From positions 851,043 through 915,042 of the forward strand of contig NW_004797313.1 of the NCBI RefSeq assembly GCF_000002075.1: 64,000 nucleotides of DNA, given 5' to 3'. This DNA comes from Aplysia californica. Taxonomy: Eukaryota > Mollusca > Gastropoda > Aplysiida > Aplysiidae. Each line of letters opens with the position of its first letter. Within the stretch, counting starts at the first letter, position 1. The notes beneath the pieces were generated by a model. The model had not been told where the DNA came from, made no database searches, and saw only the letters and a list, made by a program, of their open reading frames with translations. Both the position numbers and the translations under genes were made by a program. This document shows, piece by piece, positions 48,780-58,518 of the stretch.

Positions 48780-48834
48780 TTATAACACGATGATTTGGTG
48801 ATTACATTTTCAAGTTTCTTTTGGACACCACTAT

Positions 48835-49993
48835 ACGTTGCTGAACGACCGAGTTCTAAGTTCATTGGTGGGAGTAGCACGCACCGAACGCACAGCCCTG
48901 TCGGTCAATTTAAGACAAGACTCCAATGAATAAGGAAGTTCAAAAGAAAGTGATACTTCAACTGGTGAGGAATAATTGTTACAACTTTACATAATAATAC
49001 TGTTGGAAGGATTGAGGGAAAACACCGACGAGGACACATCAAATACTACTATCAGAGCTGCCTACCCCAAAGTTCCCATTTTAAGTAGAATCAGCGTCAA
49101 TTTCAGGTATTTTGGCCAAAAATATCAGGTAGTACAAAAGCAAAGAAGGAAAAAAGAGGACAAACATTACCCCTAGTACACGTAGTTATCATCAAGCGGA
49201 GCTTGTTTCGCGTGATATTACAGTGGGTTTCGGCTATAACAGAGTCGTCAGAACCAACGTGATGTCCTTGATATAGCTGAGCCCTCTTATAGTCGGCCAT
49301 CATTGCGATGAATCATGATTATTTCATGATTCACGTCATCATTTGCTCACATCCGTCCGTCCGAGTTTTAAAAAATTCTAGCTCATTTCACAATTTACCC
49401 ATGCCCACAAACCTTTGCATAAGACTTCTGCAGGCCAGCGACAAATCACATTTTTTTTTCGAAAAATCTTGATCAAGTAATTTAAAAGTATCTTTATTTG
49501 GGACATATACAAACTGCTTTTTAGGAGCATACGAAGGATTACTAAATAAATTACTTACAGTAACATATCCTACAAATAACTCATTTTGAGGTAGCGACAC
49601 CATCCAGCTCTCACATTCGTGTAAGATTGTAGATCTTATTCGACGACTGTCAAAATGTCTCGGCGTGAGTCTCAAAAAGTACTCACTCTGTCTTTTGAAT
49701 TGTGTTTCTTTGGCGAACGTTTAAGTGTGGAGTTGAGGAAAATATGCCAAGTTTTTAATGTTTTAGGTACATGCTGTAAATCCAATCTTTTTTTTTTCCA
49801 CCCGCCTTTGGTTAACATCAAAGAAAACGTGCCAGACCCCTTAGTTTGCAGTGACTTTCATGGGTGGGCTTTTATATTCTGTTGATCTTCCACTTTTAGA
49901 TACTTATGCAAAGATCAGAGAGGATTAAGCAGAACGATTTATTTTTACCTAGGTTAGATCAGACGGTCAGACGAACGTGAACAAAATGTAGTA
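48835..49993. other. Unassigned; one orphan open frame
   Basis: No element was recognised. A 95-codon minus-strand frame at 49388-49675 (MRLTPRHFDSRRIRSTILHE at its start) contains a GTAAGT donor-like site after VGYVT. It could be a host exon or chance; I recognise no family. Confidence 0.3.
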
Positions 49994-50045
49994 GGCCTTT
50001 TATGGCGTTCGCAACTGCATGAGGTCATATAAGCGAGAAACACAA
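49994..50045 (-). repeat. SINE 3'-tail fragment
   Basis: On the minus strand it reads CTTATATGACCTCATGCAGT then TGCGAACGCCATAAAA, the same tail as the SINEs at 30428, 33414 and 44530. Confidence 0.6.
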
Positions 50046-50302
50046 GTTGATTGCATTCACGACAGTCCACAAGGCGGTTTTGATTTTATTCAATAGACAG
50101 GTTTAAAAATTCATTTTAAATTTAGTTCTTAAAAAATTACATTTCTTTAAACTAACAATGTTCACAATTTTGGGTAAAAGCAAATCGTCTTTATAAAATA
50201 GCGAATTCTGTTAGGATCAACGACTGAGAACAAGTTTTATTAAATTTGTAATTTTCCAAATTTTTCTTCGGTTCTCTCCAAAGTCAGGACATTCTATCAG
50301 TG

Positions 50303-51117
50303 TGTGCCTAAGTCTACGCGTCCACAAAAATAAAATCACTTCCAGGCCATGCTAATGTACGAGGTTTTTTCATGGTGTAAAACCGACTCAAAAAGATCCT
50401 CGTCCACCGACATCAGACCAGCTAAACCTATTTTTAGCCCAGTGTGTTAGATTACGCGAACAACAGACAGCACAGGCGATTTATTTATTTATTTACCACT
50501 TTAAAAATCTAAAAAGCAACAAATTATAATTATGGGGAAAATTGTTGGTAAGTTGGGACGATGAGGGAAAAAAAAGCTGGGACTGGGATTCGAACCCACG
50601 CTCACAAAATAACGTTTGCCTCCAAACACAAACACACTGCTCACTCGGCCATCAGAACTTTCATCAGGGAAGGGTAAATTAAGCTTCATATACAGCACTG
50701 TTTCAGGAAAGGCAAAGCGACACAATATACCGAGAGATGTAGATCTAGAATCTAGGCCTAAATCTAGTGGACCGGCAGATAATGTCTGGAGAAAACTAAA
50801 AATTGGCGGAAAATTGAAAGCACTAAACATTAGAGAAGGTAGATCTATCTAGATCTAGATCTAGATCAAGACACGTCCCTAGCTAGGTCTAACCTGGCCT
50901 ATTTTTAGCTCTCCCGAGAAGGAAATAATGATCTAGATCTAAGTCAAGTGCTTTAATTTCATTTTTTTTTGCTGTTTTTCAGCACAAATCTGCTGTTGTA
51001 CAACATATTATAATTATAATGAGATACAACTTTATTGATCATGTAAAATACAATGAAGAAGCAAAAATGTACTTAAAGATGCAAATTTCCTTCCAAAATG
51101 AGTCGAATCGAGGCTTT
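50303..51117 (-). mobile_element. Inverted partial copy of the Harbinger-like element body
   Basis: The reverse complement is collinear with 47678-48462 over nearly 0.8 kb. It includes the SINE head, the AGATCTAGATCT clusters and the words GGTTTAGCTGGTCTGATGTC and ATTGATCATGTAAA. The GC-rich terminal repeats are absent. Confidence 0.8.
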
Positions 51118-51121
51118 CTTA

Positions 51122-51269
51122 GTCCCCTGTACGACTGACGAAAAAGGGTGCATGCAGGAAAATCGCGTAGTTAGGCCAAGGCAAAGGCAGTCAGTGACTG
51201 ACAAAAACAAGCTCATTTGCATGTGAGCTTGGCCTGCAAGTGACGAAAAAGCGCAGTGGACGCGGGGCC
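51122..51269. mobile_element. 148-bp MITE with TTA target duplication
   Basis: The outer ends are GTCCCCTGTACGACTG and, inward from 51269, GGCCCCGCGTCCACTG, followed by TTTTTCGTC/GACGAAAAA and TGCAGG words. TTA lies immediately outside both ends (51119-51121, 51270-51272). It is too short to code. TTA duplication and GC-rich ends suggest PIF/Harbinger. Confidence 0.62.
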
Positions 51270-51479
51270 TTATGGTAAAATCGGTGTCGCATCCGACACA
51301 AAAGAGTTTCTCGTCTCCCTGAAGGAGGTAATAATTTATGTGTCAGAAAGATATTACACGTCCAATGGTGGCCTAATGATAGGAAAGAGTCTTTATAACA
51401 AGAGGGGCCACTCTTCTCTTTGAGCCAATTAAAAAAGTGTCCTCAAAATTCGGTGGCGCCCTCTTCGCAAAAGCGCACT

Positions 51480-52330
51480 TTTTGTTACTTACAAATACCA
51501 TGCTGAACTTAGACTTAACATTGCATGTGCTCATTAGTATGATTTTGTTTTTGTTTAGGAGCATTTGGTCTTCTTGTAGGACACAAACCTTTTAGCACAT
51601 GGCTGTGTAAGTTAGATTTTGGACTTATCATCTGTCAGTGAGGAGCAGAGGCCATGAAACTGCCATTTTTTGGGGTGGTCTGGGACGGAATGAACAAAAT
51701 CGTCCACATGTGAATCATCGGATGGCTTTCTTCAGTTGACTACATCATGCAAGTGTTGGAATGTCATGTCTTACCCTTATTTCCCTCATGGTGTCATTCA
51801 AGTAGACATCTCCATTCATGGCAAATCACTTTGTCATTGGGCCAATATTATCACGAGATAATTCTTGGAAAACTATTCTATATCAACGTTGGCGTGGTCA
51901 CCAGTAAATTGCCCGATATGAATCCTACACGTATGTGAAATCCCATGAAACAGCAGCTGAAGAAAATTGACGTTGGTCCCAATTCAGACCCTTCGTTTGC
52001 AACCGTCTGTGACATCTGGGATGAAATGACTGATAATTGTCCTAAATTTAGCAGAGTCGACGCCCCATGTGTTCGTACACTACACAAAACCAGTGGCTCC
52101 TACGCAAAATAACAATGAGCACATTTAATGTTAAGTCCAAGTTTTTGTGGTATTTTTTATTGCTCTCTTTTCTGTTTGTTTGAAATACAAACTATCGACA
52201 TTAAATATTGTTTATTGCAGAGAAACAAATTCTCTTTTCATTGAATATGCAAAGTATTTCTATTCTATCAATATTCACATCATCAATGCCTTTCCCTCCT
52301 GTCTATCAATATTGATGGTCTCCAATACAC
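51480..52330 (+). mobile_element. Second copy of the long-TIR mariner, inverted and truncated
   Basis: Collinear with the reverse complement of about 46410-47225. The plus strand keeps short transposase-like pieces (VVTSKLPDMNPTRM; QQLKKIDVGPNSDPSFATVC; then FSRVDAPCVRTLHKTSGSYA). Its inner-side terminal repeat is cut at about 51480 and its outer repeat at about 52335. Confidence 0.72.
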
Positions 52331-52344
52331 GTGCGAAGAGAGAT

Positions 52345-52407
52345 CCGGGATGTGTGGCGGAAAGACAGTTGTAAGAAGGAGCAAGGAGAAGCAGTACTTT
52401 TGACTAT

Positions 52408-52463
<56 letters not shown>
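52345..52463. repeat. SINE body fragment and (TG)n microsatellite
   Basis: 52345-52397 matches the SINE body at 44756-44812 (GAAAGACAG, GTAAGAAGGAGC, AAGGAGAAGCAGTA). A TG repeat (52406-52463) follows directly. Confidence 0.65.
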
Positions 52464-52465
<2 letters not shown>

Positions 52466-52923
52466 TCATGTGAGTAAGAGTATGATCGTGTAGGAGTATG
52501 ATAAACCAATCATGGAGAAACAATATCAAATCGGAAAACAAAGATGAAACGGAGAATTGCAATCGCAGCATCTAAACTGAAAATGATGACATCCACCTGA
52601 AGAGGACAATGCAAAGAGAGAAAAACAAAAGTTCAAACTCTAAGAACATTCTGGAGACTGTTTTCAAACTTGCTACTGAGCTGACATCATTAAAAAAATA
52701 ATATTTTCTTTAAAATTCTCCTCGCGACAGCTACTTCTCTCTTTCTAGTTCCTCCTTATGAACAGATTGGCGGGAGATTTGACTGAGCTCTAGCACTATC
52801 ATTGGCTCTAGTTAAGCTGACTAAAAATCGAGACGAAATGTAACATGTTTGGTCTAATTGTATTCGATACTGTAGGCGATTACACCAAGTTCAACTGTAA
52901 CAAAGAAATATAGTAAAATACTA
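52464..52923. other. No recognised feature
   Basis: A-rich sequence with no gene or repeat I can name. Confidence 0.45.
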
Positions 52924-52998
52924 GTCGCTGTTCCCCGGTCGCTGTTCCCTGGTCGCTGTTCCCCGGTAAAATGACGTCAGCAGTCGCTGTTCCCCGGC
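52924..52998. repeat. Short tandem repeat, unit GTCGCTGTTCCCCG
   Basis: Three head-to-tail copies at 52924-52965 (one with T for C), and a fourth at about 52983 after TAAAATGACGTCAGCA. Confidence 0.85.
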
Positions 52999-53039
52999 GC
53001 AACCCAGTTTGTTAGTGATTGAGCGTTTAATCAGCTGCG

Positions 53040-53158
53040 TGCACTGTATGTTTTCCGGGAATCTGATAATGTTTCTGAGAGTACTATGGTATGCTTGGGT
53101 AATAATTATGGAGTAAAGCGCATAGAGCTTGCTTTCGAGCGAAGATATGAGCAACATA

Positions 53159-53240
<82 letters not shown>
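53040..53240 (+). repeat. SINE 3' tail running into a (TAC)n array
   Basis: GTAAAGCGCATAGAGCTTGC and GAGCGAAGATATGAGCAAC precede about 80 bp of TAC repeat (53159-53240). This is the same kind of SINE tail as at 22110-22185, in the other orientation. Confidence 0.6.
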
Positions 53241-53241
<1 letters not shown>

Positions 53242-54149
53242 AGTGGAACTCGCATTCAAAGAACTCAGTTTCAACGAACTGAGTTTAATTCCCTGTTCGT
53301 TTAAATTCATTTAAAAATCTATTAAAGTATCTGGGATTCAACGAACACTTAAATGAACACGCTCTGATTCAATTTTGCCGCTTGTAGGTTGAACATCCCC
53401 CAATAACGTGGCGTTGCTCATTTTTCTCCCGCAACGAACTTTATCTATTCCTTGAAACCATCCATGGCACCTGCATCGTGAACCATTATTAGCTAAGCCC
53501 ATTGTTTATAGTGTATTATTACATCTTATGCGATCAATCAACGGCTTTCTTGAGTACCAACACATGCGCAAAATGTCTTAACTTGTGTCGTGGTCGGACG
53601 GGCGGCCAGCACACGTGTGACTTGCGACTGTGTGTGCGTGACTGGATCATGTCAGTAGAGAAAAAAATGTCTTCGAGTTATCTTTTTTCCCCGGCTACTG
53701 ATCAATTTTGTAATGATAAGCTAGTCTTGACATAAATCTACGAAACGAATTGCACACTGGACTGTAGAATCAAACGTTGCCGTATGCTAGGCTCTACACA
53801 GCAACACAAAGTGTTTGAAAGCAGTATGTTACAGATTATAATTATAGACGACACAGGCAAGCATAATTTGAACCAATCGGCTTTTTTGCACACTGTGTGT
53901 TTTGTAGAGTTCAGCGTATTTTCCAGGAATTTTCCAGCATTTCTTCGGTATGGCATCAAAGAAACGAAATTGCCGCTAATTTGAAACCAATATACTTTTG
54001 ATTGAGAAAGTCTAATACATTTCACATTTCTTACTCAGTGCCTGTAATTAGCAACACAAAAACCACATGTTTACTATGTATAACGAACACTCAGATTTAA
54101 CGAAATTGAACTTCAGGTCATTTGAATATGTTGAATCCGAGGCCCACTG
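53241..54149. mobile_element. pogo/Tigger-like non-autonomous element
   Basis: The ends are CAGTGGAACTCGCATTCAA (53241) and, inward from 54149, CAGTGGGCCTCGGATTCAA. AACGAAC-type motifs are repeated near both ends, as in pogo/Tigger. Length is 909 bp with no transposase recognised. The left side is preceded by TA (end of the TAC array); the right side is followed by CA, so a clean TA duplication is not seen. Confidence 0.6.
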
Positions 54150-54150
54150 C

Positions 54151-54190
54151 ATTATTATTATTATTATTATTATCATCATCATTATCATTA
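54151..54190. repeat. (ATT)n/(ATC)n array
   Basis: About 40 bp of ATT then ATC repeats directly outside the right end of the pogo-like element. Confidence 0.85.
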
Positions 54191-54740
54191 CGGTTTTCGT
54201 GGGCCCCGTTTGGGCACAAAGAAGCTTGCCATTTTGCGGTTCACTCCAGTATTTCTCCCACAGACTGGAGGTGAGGTGTAGCTTTTGACATTATTGTTTT
54301 CGGCGGCAGGGTGTTCTCCAGTGATCTCAACAGAAGGGATAAGGACTCCCTCGCTAGGAGATCGACCTGCGGGTTTCCTCGAATGCCCATATGGCATGGT
54401 TTAAGAGTGTGAGATTGGTGAATGAAGCGAGGCAAGACAAGGAATCGGACTGAAAGAGAAAGGATGTTTTAAGAGAACTTTCTACGGGAATATAATGGGC
54501 TCAGCAGAAAAAATTAAAGCTTCGGGATGGGGCCTCTTATGGTGAGTATTTTTTGTGCACAGGGAGCGGCGCCAACAGCTGGGTCCGATTTGGAGCCATC
54601 TCTGAAGTTTGGCTCTGCATTGGGGTATTCTTTATGAGGGTTTTGTATGTTTTTGCGTATATGCACGATTTGCTGTATGGGGTGAGAAGTCTACTTTTGT
54701 CTTGATGAGGTGCCACAGAGGGAGGACGGGGAAAACAGAT
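54190..54740 (-). mobile_element. LINE fragment: RNase H region
   Basis: The minus strand reads FRDGSKSDPAVGAAP (about 54600, corresponding to the first RNase H Asp block) and HMGIRGNPQVDLLARESLS (about 54390, the last His/Asp block). The 54662-54740 part matches 57000-57080. This is therefore the 3' part of a sister copy of the LINE at 56980-58518. Confidence 0.72.
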
Positions 54741-54815
54741 TGTTCTGTGTTTGTTTGTTTGTTGTTGTTGTTTTTTTGTTGTTGTTTTTTTTGGGGGGGG
54801 GGATTTCTATGTTTT

Positions 54816-55729
54816 NNNNNNNNNNNNNNNNNNNNNNNNNNNNNNNNNNNNNNNNNNNNNNNNNNNNNNNNNNNNNNNNNNNNNNNNNNNNNNNNNNNNN
54901 NNNNNNNNNNNNNNNNNNNNNNNNNNNNNNNNNNNNNNNNNNNNNNNNNNNNNNNNNNNNNNNNNNNNNNNNNNNNNNNNNNNNNNNNNNNNNNNNNNNN
55001 NNNNNNNNNNNNNNNNNNNNNNNNNNNNNNNNNNNNNNNNNNNNNNNNNNNNNNNNNNNNNNNNNNNNNNNNNNNNNNNNNNNNNNNNNNNNNNNNNNNN
55101 NNNNNNNNNNNNNNNNNNNNNNNNNNNNNNNNNNNNNNNNNNNNNNNNNNNNNNNNNNNNNNNNNNNNNNNNNNNNNNNNNNNNNNNNNNNNNNNNNNNN
55201 NNNNNNNNNNNNNNNNNNNNNNNNNNNNNNNNNNNNNNNNNNNNNNNNNNNNNNNNNNNNNNNNNNNNNNNNNNNNNNNNNNNNNNNNNNNNNNNNNNNN
55301 NNNNNNNNNNNNNNNNNNNNNNNNNNNNNNNNNNNNNNNNNNNNNNNNNNNNNNNNNNNNNNNNNNNNNNNNNNNNNNNNNNNNNNNNNNNNNNNNNNNN
55401 NNNNNNNNNNNNNNNNNNNNNNNNNNNNNNNNNNNNNNNNNNNNNNNNNNNNNNNNNNNNNNNNNNNNNNNNNNNNNNNNNNNNNNNNNNNNNNNNNNNN
55501 NNNNNNNNNNNNNNNNNNNNNNNNNNNNNNNNNNNNNNNNNNNNNNNNNNNNNNNNNNNNNNNNNNNNNNNNNNNNNNNNNNNNNNNNNNNNNNNNNNNN
55601 NNNNNNNNNNNNNNNNNNNNNNNNNNNNNNNNNNNNNNNNNNNNNNNNNNNNNNNNNNNNNNNNNNNNNNNNNNNNNNNNNNNNNNNNNNNNNNNNNNNN
55701 NNNNNNNNNNNNNNNNNNNNNNNNNNNNN
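54816..55729. other. Assembly gap (914 N)
   Basis: 914 N follow a T/G-rich stretch. Open frames crossing it are meaningless. Confidence 0.98.
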
Positions 55730-55794
55730 AGAGGAATATAATACATGATAATACTACATCCCAGGGGAAAGGTTGACAGACAATAACATTTTTC

Positions 55795-55880
55795 TCCCCA
55801 GTCGGGAATGAACTCAGTTCTCCTGTGTGCGACAGCGAAGCGTTTTACCGCTACGCTACAGACACTTGTCCGGAATGTGA
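55795..55880 (-). repeat. tRNA-derived SINE head
   Basis: On the minus strand: TGTAGCGTAGCGGTAAAACG (A box) and GAGAACTGAGTTCATTCCCG (B box), then a short spacer before the gap. The B box deviates from GGTTCGAATCC, so it is not a working tRNA. Confidence 0.6.
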
Positions 55881-56097
55881 AGTTTTTCATGAGTTGTCTT
55901 TGCCTCTCGTTTCAGTGGTTGGTTGGTGGGTGGGTGCCCTGGTGTGGTTGGCTCTTTCTTTCCTATCAAACACATTTATCTTTCTTATATGTCTCCTTCT
56001 TTTTGTTATTTTGTTGAATACCTCTAATCTTCGACACGTGTATTTTGTTGCGAGTGTCGTAAAACGTTTACTAAAACTAAACTTTGTTGCCCCCCCC

Positions 56098-56112
56098 CTC
56101 TCTCTCTCTCTT

Positions 56113-56172
<60 letters not shown>

Positions 56173-56197
56173 GCACGCGCGCGCGCGCGCGCGCGCT
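56098..56197. repeat. (CT)n and (GC)n microsatellites
   Basis: CT repeat (56098-56170) runs into CACGCACGCGCGC repeats (to 56197). Confidence 0.93.
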
Positions 56198-56979
56198 TAT
56201 ATTAACACACTGTCCCTGCTCTGTGGAAACACGTTTTCATCGCGTGTGCCCAAATAATATAGTTTGTTATGTGATCTGTTCCTTGTATCATACTTTGTCC
56301 TTTTCTGAGTATGTGTCACCGTGAGAGTATGGGTTCTTCTCCGGGCAAGAAATGTCCGTGGCTTTATTTAATGAGGAATGGTATGCCATTTCAAGTACAT
56401 ATCCAAACAGGATGTAAGTCCACAAGTACCCCATATCTACAGTCTTACTATTTTCTGACAATCTATGAATGTGCTTGCATTTGGTTTGGATGCATGTGAA
56501 ACACTCACGACGAGGTGAGAAACAGCTCCGTCCTTCGCAATAAGCCACTGCATAATCTTTTGTCTAGTCTTCACCAACGAGCTTTCATTTCATATCATAC
56601 TTATAAAAGCCATGGTCTCAACTTTTATGGCAACTTTTATGGTTATTGATTTATGAGTACCCCAATATTGATTTTCATGCACCGCACAGCATATTCGGCA
56701 AGTTGTCCTCCAAAATGTTCACAAAACAGTCAACAGTCAAGTCCCACATTTTTCACCGAGTGGTTTTATGCAAATCCCATCAATATTACAAACACAGTTA
56801 ATAAAAGCAACAAGCAACCTCTTACAGTTACCAAAAGGAAATTTCTTTAGCAGTTCTACAGTGAAACTGGCAGTGCCTGTATCAAAAATAGAAAACAAAA
56901 AATATTGAGAGTTAAGAGGGAAAATGCTATTTACCTTTTTCGCCCTGAGTGCAACTACATGCCCTAGGTGCAACGAGTT
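56198..56979. other. No recognised feature
   Basis: About 780 bp with short open frames only. Confidence 0.45.
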
Positions 56980-58518
56980 GTTAGTAGTTTTGGTGTTTGT
57001 GCTTTCTTTGCTGTGTGTGGTCAGCTGTAAGTCTACTTGTGCCTTGGTGAGGTGCCACGGAGGGAGGTCGGGGAAAAAATTGTTGGATGTCTTGTTTGGA
57101 AAAGTGTAAGTTTTTGAGGTCCTCAAGGATTCTGAGGCCGAAGGGTTTGGTGAGTTTTTCGTTGTTTTGGAATTTCTTTATGGTTTCAGGATTTGTTTTA
57201 AAAATGCAGTTGTGCGCTGGATTTTCCGGTGTTGAGCTCTGTTTAATTGCGTATTGTAGTGAGAGTTGTGTGCGTCTGAGTGAGAGTGGTGGTATGTTGG
57301 CCTTGGCCTGGAGGTTCTCCACCGGAAAAGTGCGGAAAGCCCCCAGAGCGAGGCGGAGTCCTTGGTTTTGTACTGGGTCTAGCATTTTTAAGATGTGTGG
57401 TTTTGCCGATCCGTAGACTAGACAGCCGTAGTCAAGCCTGGACCGGACAAGGGAGATGTACAAGTGGAGAAGGTGTTATGAGTCCCCGCCCCACTCCGAA
57501 TGTGATAGAATTTTCAAAGCGTTTAGCGCTTTCTGGCACCTCACACGAAGGTCTTTGATGTGTGGTATGAATGTGAGTTTTTTGTCGAAAATGACGCCGA
57601 GGAAACGAGCTTGGTCCTGGACGGGAATCCTTTCCCCGTATAGTGTCAAATCCGGCTGCAGCACACGTCTGCCTCTTCGGCAGAAGTGTACTGCAACCGT
57701 CTTTGACGGGGAGAACTTGAAACCGTTATTGTTTGCCCACTTTTCGAGTTTGTGCAGCTGCGTGCCTTTCCACAGATCTCAAATGAGGATTTTTCGAACG
57801 TCAACGTATAACGAGCTGTCTATGCTGTTTTGGAGGGTTTTTACTATGGAATTTATTTTAATTTCGAATAGGAGAGGAGAAAGGATGCTCCCCTGGGGGA
57901 CTCCTTCCTCCTGTTGGTGGGGGTCTGAAAGGGAGGATCCGACACGAACCTGGAAGGAACGGTTCTTCAGGAAGTTGCCAATGAAGGCAGGGAGGTGACC
58001 GCGTATGCCGAGTGCGTGCAGGTCTCGAAGAATGCCGTACTCCCAGGTTGTGTCGAAGGCTTTTTCTAAGTCGAAAAAGATGGCGATCATGTGGCCTCCT
58101 TCAGCGAACGTCTCGCGTATAAAGGTCTCCAGGCGGACCAGGTGATCCAGAGTGGATCGACTTTTCCTGAATCCGCACTGGAGACCGCTCAGCGAGCCCG
58201 TCGTTTCCAGAAACCACATGAGTCGCCTGTGGATCATTTTTTCAATGAGTTTGCAGAGACAGCTCGTTAGTGCTATTGGTCTGTAATTGGATGGGTGTGT
58301 GTGGTCCTTGTTTGGTTTGGGTATTGGAATGACAGTAGCGAGACGCCAAGACTCCGGAAAGGAGTGCGACCGCCACATGTCGTTGTATATGTCTAGTAGG
58401 AGTGTAAGTGTTTCTGAGGGTAAGTGTCTAAAGTTGTGGATGTCATCCGGTCCCGGGGCTGTATTGCCCAGGTCCGAGAATAACCACAAGACCCCAGAAA
58501 GCTTAGTCTGAAAAAACA
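56980..58518 (-). mobile_element. jockey/I-like LINE: reverse transcriptase, 5' side cut at a TTAA element
   Basis: The minus strand at 58519-57779 is a good RT: LGNTAPGPDDIHNF, VIPIPKPNKDHTHPSNYRPI, then LQCGFRKSRSTLDHLVRLET, IFFDLEKAFDTTW and EEGVPQGSILSPLLFEIKIN. The catalytic YADD has become YVDV. Downstream, 57664-57476 has RIPVQDQARFLGVIFDKKLT, and 57463-56981 gives the C-terminal part (YISLVRSRLDYGCLVYGSAK). Frames change twice. The 5' side stops at the TTAA at 58519. Family members also occur at 18480 and 54190, all on the minus strand. Confidence 0.87.

Larger units (their letters stand above)
46175..48834 (-). mobile_element. Tc1/mariner-like element with long (about 430 bp) terminal inverted repeats
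   Basis: The outer ends read ATCGTGGCGTCCAAAAG (46177) and, inward from 48834, ATAGTGGTGTCCAAAAG, like the CAGTGGCGTCCAAAAG termini of mariner/Tc1 elements. The left repeat (46175 to about 46615) is matched in inverted orientation by about 47160-47538 plus 48783-48834. Without the Harbinger-like insert the element would be about 1.4 kb, normal for the group. The core (about 46615-47160, minus strand) is collinear with 51640-52090, where remnants LPDMNP and MKQQLKKIDVGPNSDPSFA resemble the end of a Tc1-like transposase. No intact gene remains. Confidence 0.72.

Noticed and set aside
54609-55890. Long open frames of 340-400 codons
   Set aside because: They cross 914 N and have no sequence content.
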